DNA from: Fulvivirga ligni
GTDB taxonomy: Bacteria; Bacteroidota; Bacteroidia; Cytophagales; Cyclobacteriaceae
NCBI RefSeq assembly: GCF_021389935.1
Contig: NZ_CP089979.1
Location: 2,709,001-2,773,000 of the forward strand
Reading direction: 5' to 3'
DNA: 64,000 bases
In this document: in pieces, positions 9,355-19,006 of the stretch
Layout: every line of letters begins with the position of its first letter
Numbering within the stretch: the first letter of the stretch is position 1
Translations under genes and position numbers: made by a program
The notes under the pieces: model-generated
What the model saw: only the letters and a program-made list of their open reading frames with translations
Database searches by the model: none
Told to the model about the DNA's origin: nothing

Positions 9355-10143
9355 ATGATAAATCAGTTCTTAAGAAGAACAATACGCAAGTTTTCTAAGA
9401 GACGAAGTATATTGAATTCAGAGATTATATTAGACGCCGTTGAAATAAGTAATACAATAAACCATTGGTTGTCGGATTCTAGTTACGTAAAGGTTTCTAT
9501 GGGAGAGAATTGTAATAGCTCTTGGTATTTAAAAGAAACGGGAAATAAAGAGGCATCCTATCCCTATGATTGGATATTTTCAAGTGGAGATATTATTAGC
9601 CATACAATAAGGGATGAATTTAAATCTTTCCTCAATAAAGATATGATGTTCAATGTAAATAGAAATAAAGCAGGTCATTCATTATATCATTCATTGCTCT
9701 TTAACCATAGAAATCCTTTAAAATCAAATGAAGACTACCAATATTATGTTCGAGCATCTGACAGGTTTCTTAAACTTTTAAAAAATAACGGAAATAATAT
9801 CTTATTTGTTTGTACAGTTATTCAGGAAACGAATAAAAGACCTGGTTGGACGAAGGGATTTGATAGAAGCTTTAAAGTTCCAATTAATCAAAATCTGGAT
9901 TCATTCACAGAAATGATTCAATATATAAAAAGTATTAATGAAAATGTAAAATTTATTTTTATTAATCAACTAACAGAGGATAATTATAAATTAGAAATAA
10001 AGTCAATAAATTCCGTCTCCCTATGGCTGGACTTTTGTTCTGAAGGTGAAAACTCTGGAGTAAAATACTTAAATCGCCTAGATGATACCATAATGAAAAT
10101 TATATATAAGGGGATGTGTCAGAAAGCTTCCTACAATAATTAA
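9355..10143 (+). CDS. DUF1796 family putative papain-like cysteine peptidase
   Basis: The N-terminal part, MGENCNSSWYLKETG then SYPYDWIFSSGDII (about residues 37-70), matches the hallmark of DUF1796, a family predicted to have a papain-like fold, where a Cys in a SLGxNC-like motif is followed by a PFDW motif. A later GHSLYHSLLFNHRNP provides candidate His residues. There is no signal peptide, so it should act in the cytoplasm. The length of 262 residues is ordinary. Such proteins recur in glycosyltransferase loci but have no proven activity. It stands alone between two long spacers, with higher AT content than the enzyme genes around it, which suggests a mobile cargo gene. Confidence 0.7.
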   Translation: MINQFLRRTIRKFSKRRSILNSEIILDAVEISNTINHWLSDSSYVKVSMGENCNSSWYLKETGNKEASYPYDWIFSSGDIISHTIRDEFKSFLNKDMMFNVNRNKAGHSLYHSLLFNHRNPLKSNEDYQYYVRASDRFLKLLKNNGNNILFVCTVIQETNKRPGWTKGFDRSFKVPINQNLDSFTEMIQYIKSINENVKFIFINQLTEDNYKLEIKSINSVSLWLDFCSEGENSGVKYLNRLDDTIMKIIYKGMCQKASYNN

Positions 10144-10619
10144 TCTGTCATATTTAATTACTTAAGGGCACTAACATTTTTCTGCCATTACCAACAATTC
10201 AAAGGATCATTTTTGAAGTAAAAAATAATCAAAGGCAAGGAGTTAATTATCGAAAATGATTTTTAACCACTAAATTGAATGGTGACAAATTTAACATTCC
10301 TCTTAATTTCTTTAAGAAGTTTTTTTTGGAGGAATTCAGCAGCTTTTTGATAAGCTTTCAAGGAAGGCGTGCAGCAAGTACTTCACGGAGAAATAGAGGA
10401 ACACTCAGTATGTGCCAAATATCAAAAGAAGGATAAGTAAAACACTCGAAACGAGCCTTGCGTTTCCAATCAGTTCGGTCTGAAAACCTTCATTTAAAGT
10501 ACTTGTAATCATAAACAGTTAAGTGTAATATTGTCTTTGGCCTTATGTTATTTTCTTTAATTATTACTTTTCATATCTAGAACTCTTTACGAAGTAAGCT
10601 TTGAAAGCTAGTAGACTTT
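10144..10619. other. Intergenic region with a possible decayed element
   Basis: There is no intact gene in these 476 bases. About 10320-10500 is clearly less AT-rich than both sides. On the minus strand it gives two overlapping open stretches of roughly 35-40 codons ending near 10345-10360, without a start codon and without recognised similarity. This could be the remains of a transposase or a dispersed repeat. The flanks are plain AT-rich sequence. Confidence 0.35.
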
Positions 10620-12068
10620 ATGTTATTTAACTCTATTGATTTTGCGATTTTTCTGCCCATTGTATTTATCCTTTATTGGTTTGTCTTAAGTAAACAAATC
10701 AAAGTCCAGAACCTTTTGATTTTAGTCGCAAGTTATGTCTTTTATGGTTGGTGGGATTGGCGGTTTCTATCATTAATAGCGTTTAGTACGCTTGTAGACT
10801 TTATAATTGGAGTAAGTTTGAAGCGTGAACAAAGCGTTTTTAAAAGAAAGGCGTTGCTTTGGACTAGTATTTCTATCAACCTGGGTTTCCTCGCTTTTTT
10901 TAAATATTATAATTTTTTTATCAATAGTTTCGTTGACGCCTTTTCATTGTTTGGGTCTCAGTTTGAATTAAGCTCTTTAAATATAATTCTGCCTGTTGGT
11001 ATAAGCTTTTATACTTTTCAAACATTAAGCTATTCTATAGATGTCTATAAAAGAAAATTGGAACCAACTAAGGATTTTATTGCCTTTGGCGCCTTTGTTA
11101 GTTTCTTCCCTCAATTAGTTGCAGGCCCCATTGAAAGAGCATCACATTTACTTCCTCAATTTTATAATCGAAGAAAGTTTGATTACGGAAAATCAATTGA
11201 TGGCTTGCGTCAAATGCTATGGGGACTATTTAAAAAAATAGTAATTGCCGATAATTGTGCTGAATTTGCTAATCAAATTTTCGATAATTACGACCATCTT
11301 ACAGGAAGTACTTTGATTCTAGGAGCCATTTTTTTTACTTTTCAGATATATGGTGATTTCTCAGGGTACTCTGATATTGCCATTGGCGTTTCTCGATTAT
11401 TTGGTTTTGATCTAATGCAAAACTTTAATTATCCCTATTTTTCCAGAGACATGGCCGAATTCTGGAGAAGATGGCATATTTCATTATCCACTTGGTTTAG
11501 AGATTATCTTTATATTCCTTTGGGTGGAAGTAGAGGAGGTAAATGGATGCAGATACGTAATACCTTTATCATCTTCATTGTAAGTGGTTTTTGGCACGGT
11601 GCTAATTGGACCTTTATAGTTTGGGGTTTTTTGAATGCATGTTATTTCCTTCCGCTCTTATTGTTCAATAGAAATAGGCAAAACATTGGGGATATTGCAG
11701 TAGAAAGAATTTTTCCATCCTATAAAGATATCATTTCAATTTTCATCACCTTCTCACTGTCTGTATTTGCGTGGATTTTTTTCAGATCAGAAAGCTTATC
11801 ACACGCCCTACATTATATTTCGGGAATTATGTCACCATCAGTATTTTTATTTCCAAAATTTAACAATATGGGGCATGCCCTTGAAACATTCATTCTTATA
11901 CTCATTTTTATATTAATCGAATGGAATGGTAGAGGTCAAAAATATGCTATTGCTACACTGGGCTTCTCTTGGAGGAGATCATTACGGTTAGCACTCTATT
12001 ACACATTGGTAATCGCTATATTTTGGTATGGGGGTAATGAGCAGGAATTTATTTATTTTCAGTTTTAA
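10620..12068 (+). CDS. MBOAT family O-acyltransferase (AlgI-like)
   Basis: Integral inner-membrane acyltransferase that passes acyl (usually acetyl) groups across the membrane for polysaccharide O-acylation. The N terminus FAIFLPIVFILYWF begins a series of about ten membrane helices. Family marks are FFPQLVAGPIERASHLLPQF, DMAEFWRRWHISLSTWFRDY (invariant first His of AlgI/DltB) and WHGANWTFIVWG (second His). The length of 482 residues is standard. The next gene, 5 bases on, encodes a GDSH/DHLN protein, so together they look like an AlgI/AlgJ or PatA/PatB pair. Confidence 0.92.
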   Translation: MLFNSIDFAIFLPIVFILYWFVLSKQIKVQNLLILVASYVFYGWWDWRFLSLIAFSTLVDFIIGVSLKREQSVFKRKALLWTSISINLGFLAFFKYYNFFINSFVDAFSLFGSQFELSSLNIILPVGISFYTFQTLSYSIDVYKRKLEPTKDFIAFGAFVSFFPQLVAGPIERASHLLPQFYNRRKFDYGKSIDGLRQMLWGLFKKIVIADNCAEFANQIFDNYDHLTGSTLILGAIFFTFQIYGDFSGYSDIAIGVSRLFGFDLMQNFNYPYFSRDMAEFWRRWHISLSTWFRDYLYIPLGGSRGGKWMQIRNTFIIFIVSGFWHGANWTFIVWGFLNACYFLPLLLFNRNRQNIGDIAVERIFPSYKDIISIFITFSLSVFAWIFFRSESLSHALHYISGIMSPSVFLFPKFNNMGHALETFILILIFILIEWNGRGQKYAIATLGFSWRRSLRLALYYTLVIAIFWYGGNEQEFIYFQF

Positions 12069-12073
12069 TTAGT

Positions 12074-12943
12074 ATGAAATATTTCATCAAGAAACTAGGT
12101 TTTTTTTGCTTTGCAGTGGGTTTGTTTTTTACAATAAATAGTACGATTAATTTATTCTTTATCAAGAATAATGCCCCGTTGTTGAAGGGAGCTGACATAT
12201 TAATTGTTGGGGATTCACATACTGAAAGAAGCCTTAACCCTGACTTATTTGCTAGTGCTGAAAATATTTCCCAACCTGCCGAACCGTACGTTCTAACATA
12301 TTGGAAATTAAAATCAATTTTTAAAACATATAAGCCCGATACATTAGTTTTAGGCTTTAGTCATCATAATATTTCTTCATTTAATGATAGGAAGTTTTCT
12401 GATAAGACTTGGGCGATGGAAATGTTTAGGCGCAGTTATTCAATTGAGCATTTCGAGGACATAGACCACACTATAAAAGTGGATTATGATATGTACTATA
12501 GCACGTTATTTCATCAGATTGGATTTTACCCTAAAGCTCATCACGCCAATTATATTGGAAAATATGTTAATTCTAATAGAAGCAATATTAGTGATTGGAA
12601 TGATGCAGTAAATAGGCATTTTTATGAGAGTGAAGGGAAAAGTTATATGCCTTCTCTAACCATGATAAATTATTTAGATTCAATTGTTAATCTCACCATT
12701 AATAATAAAGTAACATTAATAATGGTTAGTAATCCGGTTGTAAATAATTATAGAGAAAGAATCCCTGATGAGATTGTTACAGTTTACAATGAGTTAAAAA
12801 ATAAATACAGGAAAAATTCTATAATAATAGATAAGAGTAATGTCAGCTACCCAGATTCACTTTTTTTAAATGCAGACCACTTGAATTCAAAGGGAGCCAA
12901 ACGATTTACTACGAGTTTAATTGCGGAGTTAAAAAAAATATAA
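12074..12943 (+). CDS. SGNH-like protein paired with MBOAT acyltransferase
   Basis: Probably the periplasmic partner that transfers the acyl group delivered by the upstream MBOAT protein onto the glycan. It has one N-terminal membrane anchor (about residues 5-30), then ILIVGDSHTERS with Ser48 in the position of the SGNH block-I nucleophile, a VLGFSHHNISS segment, and a C-terminal NADHLNSKGAK (Asp268, His269) like block V of AlgX/AlgJ/DUF1574-type proteins. The match is by motifs only; overall sequence is divergent. It is 5 bases behind the MBOAT gene and 52 bases ahead of a GT4. Confidence 0.65.
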   Translation: MKYFIKKLGFFCFAVGLFFTINSTINLFFIKNNAPLLKGADILIVGDSHTERSLNPDLFASAENISQPAEPYVLTYWKLKSIFKTYKPDTLVLGFSHHNISSFNDRKFSDKTWAMEMFRRSYSIEHFEDIDHTIKVDYDMYYSTLFHQIGFYPKAHHANYIGKYVNSNRSNISDWNDAVNRHFYESEGKSYMPSLTMINYLDSIVNLTINNKVTLIMVSNPVVNNYRERIPDEIVTVYNELKNKYRKNSIIIDKSNVSYPDSLFLNADHLNSKGAKRFTTSLIAELKKI

Positions 12944-12995
12944 ACTAAAGGTCATTGTCACGTGTTTCGCCAGAGGCTTTTATTATCTTCGAGCC

Positions 12996-14108
12996 ATGAA
13001 AATAAAGGTATTGCACGTTATTAAGTCTTTAGGAAGAGGAGGAGCAGAGATGCTTTTACCTGAAACACTGGCGTTGCACAATCAAAATAGTTTCGAGTTT
13101 CATTATATATATTTCTTGCCTTGGAAGGACCAGATGGTTAGTAGTCTACAAACTGTTGGGGGTAAAGTAACATGTTTTAATGCTTCAAATAATGTGAAGT
13201 TAATTCTTAAACAACGAGAGCTGATTGATTATATAAGGGATAATGACATTCAGCTTGTTCATGCACATTTACCATGGGCAGGATTTATTTCGCGAATAGT
13301 AAGTAAGCGGTGTGGCGTTCCGGTGATATATACTGAACATAATAAGCAGGAGCGATATCATAAAATAACATTTTCTTTAAACAAACTTACCTTTGGCTGG
13401 CAAAGAAAAGTGTTGGCCGTATCCTCAGATGTACAAACGTCAATATTGAAAAATATAGGTGATAAAACCCGTGTGGAGACAGTACTTAATGGAGTGAATA
13501 CCGATAAATTTACTCGTTTAAATTCAGTGCAACGGCTAGATTTCAGGCGCAAACAAAATATACCAGAAACTGCTACGGTGGTAGGAACAGTGGCTGTTTT
13601 TAGATTTCAGAAGAGGCTGAAAGAATGGTTACAGGTTTTTAGCGAGGCCAGCAAGCATAACCCTAATTTGTTTGGTGTGATTGTGGGCGATGGTCCTCTT
13701 AAAGAAGAGTTGATAACAGAGCGTGCGCGCTTAGGGCTACAGGAAAAGGTTTTAATGCCTGGTCTACAAACCAATACGCTTGATTGGTTTTCCATTATGG
13801 ATATATTTATGATGACCTCAATATTCGAGGGATTACCTATCGCATTGCTAGAGGCGATGAGTATGGAGTGTGCTATTCTTACCACTGATGCAGGAGGTAT
13901 AAAGGAGGTGATTAGTCATAATGACTCTGGTTTAATGGTGAGCATTGATGATTGGATGGATTTATCACAAACATTATCTAAAATAGAGTCAGAGCAAATT
14001 CAAACTTTGGGTAAGCAGGCAAGAAAAAGAGTAGTTGAAAACTTTAGTCTTACTAATATGGTAAATAGATTGGAAGAGATATATAAAGAGGAAGGCATTG
14101 GAAACTAA
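12996..14108 (+). CDS. Glycosyltransferase family 4 protein
   Basis: GT-B retaining transferase, 370 residues. The N terminus reads KVLHVIKSLGRGGAEMLLPE with the GGAE acceptor motif; then AHLPWAGFISRIV, VYTEHN-like VIYTEHNKQE, and the donor half with VGTVAVFRFQKRLKEW, GVIVGDGPLKEEL, VLMPGLQTNT and FEGLPIALLEAMSM. The ATG at 12996 directly precedes the expected first strand. Its last 11 bases overlap the GNAT gene, so the two are translated as a pair. It may attach the sugar that the GNAT modifies, but donor and acceptor are unknown. Confidence 0.87.
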   Translation: MKIKVLHVIKSLGRGGAEMLLPETLALHNQNSFEFHYIYFLPWKDQMVSSLQTVGGKVTCFNASNNVKLILKQRELIDYIRDNDIQLVHAHLPWAGFISRIVSKRCGVPVIYTEHNKQERYHKITFSLNKLTFGWQRKVLAVSSDVQTSILKNIGDKTRVETVLNGVNTDKFTRLNSVQRLDFRRKQNIPETATVVGTVAVFRFQKRLKEWLQVFSEASKHNPNLFGVIVGDGPLKEELITERARLGLQEKVLMPGLQTNTLDWFSIMDIFMMTSIFEGLPIALLEAMSMECAILTTDAGGIKEVISHNDSGLMVSIDDWMDLSQTLSKIESEQIQTLGKQARKRVVENFSLTNMVNRLEEIYKEEGIGN

Positions 14109-15039
14109 ATTAGCTGCTAAAGAAGATATACCTAAGATTGTTGATCTTCTTAAAATAAGTTTGGGAGAGTCTTTAATGCCTAAGTCAGTGGAGTATTGGA
14201 CATGGAAACATATTAACAATCCGTTTGGAGCATCTCCCGTACTCTTAGCTATGGAAAATAATCAGATAATAGGGGTGAGGGCCTTTATGACCTGGCAATG
14301 GAGGAAAGAGAATAAGGTTTACAAAGCTATTAGAGCGGTTGATACCGCTACTCATCCGGATCATCAAGGCAAAGGAATTTTTAAAAAATTGACTTTAGGG
14401 TTATTGGATGTATGCAAGGATCAGGGAGTTGATTTGGTTTTTAATACACCTAATGAGAAAAGTAAGCCAGGATATTTAAAAATGGGATGGGAAGAGGCCG
14501 GGAAAATGCCCGTTAAAATTGGATTCAAACGTCCCCTCTCTATGGTAGTAAATAAATTAAAAAGTAATAGTAATACAGAGTTTGTTCCCGTAGAGAATTC
14601 GGAATTTGATATATTGAAGTCTATAAAACGGTATTCGGCCGGATTTAAGTTACCGAGCTGTTGGAAGACAGATTATTCCCTGGAATATTTAAAGTGGCGA
14701 TATTCAGATATTCCAATAATTCAATACGGAGGAGTTGGCGATAGTAGTGCAATAGTGATATTCAGAATCAAAAAGAGCAGCTTGGGTAAAGAACTGAGAA
14801 TTTCAGATGCCTTTGGAGAAGAAGCGAGGATTAAAGGCCATATAAAGCAAATTTATAATAATTTTGAATTTGATTATATTTCCATAGATGGGTTTTCATC
14901 TCATTCACTTCCTTCTTTAATAAGTAAAAAGCTGAACAATGGACCGGAAGTGACGGTCCGCTCCGTAAATGCAGATGTAGAAGAATTTACTAATTTTAGA
15001 AATTGGTACCCTTCATTAGGAGATCTCGAGGTATTTTAA
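14098..15039 (+). CDS. GNAT family N-acetyltransferase
   Basis: Acetyl-CoA-dependent acyltransferase. AAKEDIPKIVDLLKIS is a typical GNAT first strand and helix. The acetyl-CoA pyrophosphate loop is HPDHQGKGIFKKL (Q/RxxGxG/A type), followed by VDLVFNTPNEKSKPGYLKMG as strand 5 and helix 4. About 130 extra C-terminal residues form a second, unrecognised domain; similar long forms occur in polysaccharide loci (FemAB/GNAT-like). The start is TTG at 14098, preceded by AGAGGAAGG, and overlaps the GT4 gene by 11 bases. It may acylate an amino sugar of the polymer. Confidence 0.8.
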   Translation: METKLAAKEDIPKIVDLLKISLGESLMPKSVEYWTWKHINNPFGASPVLLAMENNQIIGVRAFMTWQWRKENKVYKAIRAVDTATHPDHQGKGIFKKLTLGLLDVCKDQGVDLVFNTPNEKSKPGYLKMGWEEAGKMPVKIGFKRPLSMVVNKLKSNSNTEFVPVENSEFDILKSIKRYSAGFKLPSCWKTDYSLEYLKWRYSDIPIIQYGGVGDSSAIVIFRIKKSSLGKELRISDAFGEEARIKGHIKQIYNNFEFDYISIDGFSSHSLPSLISKKLNNGPEVTVRSVNADVEEFTNFRNWYPSLGDLEVF

Positions 15040-15054
15040 ATAAATCATACAAAA

Positions 15055-16275
15055 TTGCTATACGGTCTTTTCATAGTTTTTATTTCTTATTTTTTGTCTC
15101 AATGGATTATTGACAAAATCATACCTGCTACTAAAGCTAATGCAAGAGATAGATTAGTACTTAATCGATTATTTTTCTACCATCTGCTGCTTTCCTTTGT
15201 TTATTATCTCTATGCTGTTTTTAACCCTTCAGATTCAAATAACTATTATTTTAAAGTTACTGAATATTATAGAGGGCCTAATTGGTCCGATTTCTATGGA
15301 ACTAGTACCACATTTATAGAATGGACAGGATATCCCTTTATTCATTATTTAGGTTTTTCCTATGAAGCAATGATGGCCTTATTTGCTTTCTTTGGATGGA
15401 TTGGATTTATTATTTTTTATAAATTTTTTAAGGAGCAAATTGGTTTTCGAAATGAATTGTTCGGATATGATTTAATTGTATTGATTTTTTTATTGCCAAA
15501 CCTACATTTTTGGTCAGGATCTTTCGGTAAAGGATCATTTATTTTTTTAGGAATCGCCCTTATATTTTATGGTATGAGTAAGCTGAATAGTAGATTTTTG
15601 TATTTATTTATCGGAGCAGTTCTAACCTATCATATCCGTCCCCATGTTATGTTTGTACTTCTGATATCAGCTATTATTGGATTTACTTTCAGTACCAAGG
15701 GTATTGGTTGGGGAGTTAAAATTTTGATGATAGCAGTTTCAATTGGCGCCTTTGCCTTTATTTATCAAGACGTATTAAATATGGTAGGTATAGAAGAAGG
15801 CGAAGAAATAACACAAGGTCTTGACCTAACTCACAGAGCTACTGAGCTTCAAAAAGCCACATCTGGAGTAGATATTACTAACTACAGCTTACCGCTACAG
15901 GTTTTTACGTTTTTATTTAGACCTCTTTTTGTAGACGCTCCAGGAATGTTAGGCCTCATCGTATCTTTCGAAAATGTATTTTTGCTTTATATAACCATAT
16001 TGTTCTTTGCCAGAGGTGGCCTTGGTTTTCTTATTAGAGGTGATTTTCTGGTGAAAACCGCCTTTTTAAGTTTTATCACGGTTTCAATAGCACTGGCTCA
16101 GATATCAGGTAATCTTGGTATCGCTATAAGGCAGAAGAGCCAGGTTATGATGCTTTTCTTATTCGTAATTATTAAACTCATGGATGAAAAGCAGATGAAG
16201 GAGTACAAGAGGAAATATGCTATATGGCATAGAAAACAAATGATTAAAAAACAGCAAGAGATTTTACAACAATGA
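15055..16275 (+). CDS. Wzy-like polysaccharide polymerase (multi-pass membrane protein)
   Basis: Integral membrane protein of 406 residues with about ten hydrophobic helices, a large soluble loop near residues 245-280 (MVGIEEGEEITQGLDL onward) and a basic C-terminal tail. Helix spacing, the big late loop and the position in the locus fit a Wzy/EpsG-like polymerase that joins repeat units on the periplasmic side. There is no catalytic signature to prove it, and O-antigen ligases look alike. The start is TTG at 15055, the only candidate ahead of the first helix. The stop overlaps the deacetylase start by 4 bases (ATGA). Confidence 0.6.
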   Translation: MLYGLFIVFISYFLSQWIIDKIIPATKANARDRLVLNRLFFYHLLLSFVYYLYAVFNPSDSNNYYFKVTEYYRGPNWSDFYGTSTTFIEWTGYPFIHYLGFSYEAMMALFAFFGWIGFIIFYKFFKEQIGFRNELFGYDLIVLIFLLPNLHFWSGSFGKGSFIFLGIALIFYGMSKLNSRFLYLFIGAVLTYHIRPHVMFVLLISAIIGFTFSTKGIGWGVKILMIAVSIGAFAFIYQDVLNMVGIEEGEEITQGLDLTHRATELQKATSGVDITNYSLPLQVFTFLFRPLFVDAPGMLGLIVSFENVFLLYITILFFARGGLGFLIRGDFLVKTAFLSFITVSIALAQISGNLGIAIRQKSQVMMLFLFVIIKLMDEKQMKEYKRKYAIWHRKQMIKKQQEILQQ

Positions 16276-17258
16276 CAGGAGGTTGCTTAGTCATATCTTT
16301 AGATTTTGAATTGCACTGGGGAGGCTCTGAAAAGTGGCCTTTGAATGATGGTTATAAAGCATATTTCCGTCGAACTAGAGAAAGTATACCTGTTGTATTG
16401 TCTATGTTTGAACAGGCTGGAATGAATGTTACCTGGGCAACTGTAGGATTTCTGATGCACGAAAATAAAGCTCAGTTGGTAGATTCACTACCATCAAATC
16501 AGCCAACTTATACTGATGGGCAGATTTCTGCTTATAACTATTTGCAAAATGAATGGGTAGGTGAAAATGAAAATGAGGATCCCTTTCATTTTGCACATTC
16601 GTTAGTAGAGTTAGTCAAAAATACCCACGGACAAGAACTGAGCACCCATTCATTCTCTCACTATTATTGTAATGAAAAGGGACAAACGGCAGATCAGTTT
16701 TATCATGATCTTTCAGCTGCCAAGAATGCTGCTCATAGATATGGAGTGTCTCCTAAATCTTTGGTTTTTCCTCGTAATCAATATAATGCAGAGTATCTGA
16801 AGGCCTGTAAAAAGGCAGGAATAGAAATTGTAAGGGTAAACCCGCTGGATTGGTGGTGGCAGATAGATAGCACACAGTCAGAGTCCAAATGGAAGCGTTT
16901 AAATAGGGGAGCTGATGCCTACTTTGCCATTGGTGGTAAAACTTCTTTTGCTGCGGATCAAATAAAGAAGGAGGAAGGTGTATGGTTGCTGCCGGCCAGT
17001 AGACTCTTAAGGCCTTATAACCCGAAAGAATTGTTTTTAAATAACCTGAAGATCAAAAAGATCAAGAAGGAAATGACCATAGCAGCCAGAAATAATGAGT
17101 ATTATCACTTATGGTGGCATCCTCATAATTTTGGTAATTATACTCAGGAAAATATCAATGGCTTGATAGAAATCGTGAACCACTTCAATGCATTGCATAA
17201 GGAGTATGGTATGCAGAGCAAAAGCATGGGACAGATAGCTTCAGATTTGAATCAATAA
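16272..17258 (+). CDS. Polysaccharide deacetylase family protein (NodB homology)
   Basis: CE4-like enzyme expected to remove N-acetyl groups from a glycan. LVISLDFELHWGG is motif 1 with the catalytic-base Asp, and ELSTHSFSHYYC is motif 2 with the metal ligands in HSxSH. FPRNQYNAEYLKACKKAGI corresponds to the motif-3 region, and WWHPHNFGN supplies the C-terminal His. At 328 residues it is longer than a bare NodB domain. No signal peptide is visible, so it may act on a cytoplasmic lipid-linked or soluble precursor, as in other O-antigen loci. It overlaps the polymerase gene by ATGA and is 1 base from the next gene. Confidence 0.87.
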   Translation: MTGGCLVISLDFELHWGGSEKWPLNDGYKAYFRRTRESIPVVLSMFEQAGMNVTWATVGFLMHENKAQLVDSLPSNQPTYTDGQISAYNYLQNEWVGENENEDPFHFAHSLVELVKNTHGQELSTHSFSHYYCNEKGQTADQFYHDLSAAKNAAHRYGVSPKSLVFPRNQYNAEYLKACKKAGIEIVRVNPLDWWWQIDSTQSESKWKRLNRGADAYFAIGGKTSFAADQIKKEEGVWLLPASRLLRPYNPKELFLNNLKIKKIKKEMTIAARNNEYYHLWWHPHNFGNYTQENINGLIEIVNHFNALHKEYGMQSKSMGQIASDLNQ

Positions 17259-17259
17259 A

Positions 17260-18408
17260 ATGTCATATAAACTACTCAGGATTACCACCGTACCTATCTC
17301 CCTCAATATTTTATTAAAAGGTCAGCTTAAGTTCATGACTAATAATGGCTTTGAGGTGATAACAACCAGTGCAGATGGGGCGGAAGTTGCTGAAATAAAA
17401 GAAAGAGAGGGTGTTAGCCATATAGTTATCCCTTTTACCAGAGCAATAACTCCATGGCAAGATTTGAAGTGCTTACGAATGTTGGTGAAACTAATTCGTC
17501 AACAAAAACCCGATATAATCCATAGTCACACCCCCAAAGCCGGCCTTTTAGGCATGATGGCAGCAAAGATATGTGGTGTAAAACATAGACTGCATACTGT
17601 AGCGGGGTTGCCGCTTATGGAGGCTGTAGGGATAAAACATCAGATTCTAAAACTTACTGAGTCTATGACCTACGCTTGTGCTTCCAGAGTCTATCCAAAC
17701 TCCTATAAGCTAAAGGAGTATATTTTGTCAAATCTGACAATAAAAGAGAGTAAGCTAAAAGTTTTAGGTAAAGGCAGTACCAATGGAATCGACTTATCCA
17801 TCTTCAATAAGTCAGAAGAAATAACAAAAAAGGGCATTGAATGGAGGTCTAAACTTAATATTCCTGATGAAGCTTTTGTGTTTTTATTTATAGGTAGAGT
17901 AGTAGGCGATAAAGGCATAAATGAAATGGTAAAAGCTTTTGTTCAAATGGAAGATGCTTCATCCTATATGGTGCTCGTAGGGCCATATGAAGAGTTAGAT
18001 CCTCTGACACCTGAAACATTTGACATGATTGAGAAGCATGCTAATATTATATCAACTGGTTTTCAAGCGGATGTTCGTCCATTTTTAGCTTTCACTGATG
18101 TTTTTGTATTCCCTAGTTATCGAGAGGGATTCCCTAATGTGGTACTTCAGGCGGCAGCTATGGAGGTAGCTACGATTGCTTCTAATATTAACGGCTGTAA
18201 TGAAATTATTGCAGATGGTGAATCCGGTGTACTCATTCCCACTAAGCAGGTGGAACCACTACGAAAGGCAATGAGCAAACTTAGAAAGGATAAACAACTG
18301 AGATCTAAAATGGCTGAGAAAGCCCTCACCAATGTGAGAAGTAATTATGATCAAAAGTTTGTTTGGAATTGTATAAAGGAAGAATATAATCAACTGCTGC
18401 ATGTATAA
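17260..18408 (+). CDS. Glycosyltransferase family 4 protein, PglA-like position
   Basis: GT-B retaining transferase, 382 residues. The N-terminal half includes [35 protein letters not shown] and [10 protein letters not shown], and the donor half has [39 protein letters not shown]. The PKAGLLG and GR.V.DKG forms are those of GT4 enzymes adjacent to PglC/WbaP-like transferases, such as PglA, which adds the second sugar to undecaprenyl-PP-bacillosamine. The stop lies 8 bases inside the downstream phosphoglycosyl transferase gene. The role as second-step transferase is inferred from that coupling. Confidence 0.85.
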   Translation: MSYKLLRITTVPISLNILLKGQLKFMTNNGFEVITTSADGAEVAEIKEREGVSHIVIPFTRAITPWQDLKCLRMLVKLIRQQKPDIIHSHTPKAGLLGMMAAKICGVKHRLHTVAGLPLMEAVGIKHQILKLTESMTYACASRVYPNSYKLKEYILSNLTIKESKLKVLGKGSTNGIDLSIFNKSEEITKKGIEWRSKLNIPDEAFVFLFIGRVVGDKGINEMVKAFVQMEDASSYMVLVGPYEELDPLTPETFDMIEKHANIISTGFQADVRPFLAFTDVFVFPSYREGFPNVVLQAAAMEVATIASNINGCNEIIADGESGVLIPTKQVEPLRKAMSKLRKDKQLRSKMAEKALTNVRSNYDQKFVWNCIKEEYNQLLHV

Positions 18409-19006
18409 GAATTTCATAAAGCGCATAGCAGACTTCGGAGTGTCATTTCTAGGATTTCTGGTTATACTTCCTGTGTTTTTGTTTGTAACAATTTTATTAG
18501 CAGTTGCTAATAAGGGCAGCGCCTTCTTTACGCAGCCCAGGCCAGGATACAAAGGAAGAATATTCAAAGTAATAAAGTTCAAAACCATGACAGACGAGCG
18601 AGATGAGCATGGAGAACTCTTACCTGATGAGAAAAGATTAACGAAAATCGGCAGTTTTGTTAGAAAAACGTCCTTAGATGAAATACCACAATTGCTCAAC
18701 GTAATAAAAGGAGATATGTCCTTTGTAGGGCCCCGACCACTGCTGGTAGAATATCTAGAATTATATAATGAAGAGCAGGCCAAAAGACATCATGTTCGCC
18801 CTGGAATTACTGGTTGGGCCCAGGTAAATGGTAGAAATGCGATAAGCTGGGAAGAAAAATTTAACTTTGATGTTTGGTATGTAAAACACCAATCTTTTTT
18901 ACTGGATATAAAAATTTTATTGCTCACCGTCAAAAAGGTTTTTATAGCTGATGGCATTAGTGCAGAGGGTGTTGCTACCATGCCTAAATTTAAAGGAACT
19001 AAATAA
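18401..19006 (+). CDS. Undecaprenyl-phosphate sugar phosphotransferase (PglC-like, small PGT)
   Basis: Monotopic phosphoglycosyl transferase that starts the glycan by moving a sugar 1-phosphate from UDP-sugar to undecaprenyl phosphate. One re-entrant hydrophobic segment (about residues 8-35) is followed by [20 protein letters not shown], the catalytic dyad Asp93-Glu94 in [19 protein letters not shown] and [14 protein letters not shown]. With 201 residues it is the minimal PglC-sized catalytic form, not the large WbaP type. It overlaps the GT4 gene by 8 bases, and its stop overlaps the following acetyltransferase start by one. Together with that gene it points to UDP-diNAc-bacillosamine or a related sugar as substrate. 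Confidence 0.93.
   Translation: MYKNFIKRIADFGVSFLGFLVILPVFLFVTILLAVANKGSAFFTQPRPGYKGRIFKVIKFKTMTDERDEHGELLPDEKRLTKIGSFVRKTSLDEIPQLLNVIKGDMSFVGPRPLLVEYLELYNEEQAKRHHVRPGITGWAQVNGRNAISWEEKFNFDVWYVKHQSFLLDIKILLLTVKKVFIADGISAEGVATMPKFKGTK

Noticed and set aside
15055-16275. Flippase (Wzx) for the 406-residue membrane protein
   Set aside because: Helix pattern with a large late soluble loop and no MATE-like repeats fits a polymerase better than a flippase.
18259-18783. Minus-strand open frame of 174 codons across the GT4/PglC-like junction
   Set aside because: It lies antisense to two well-supported genes, has no family similarity I can see and a low-complexity composition; it mirrors the codon pattern of the + strand genes.
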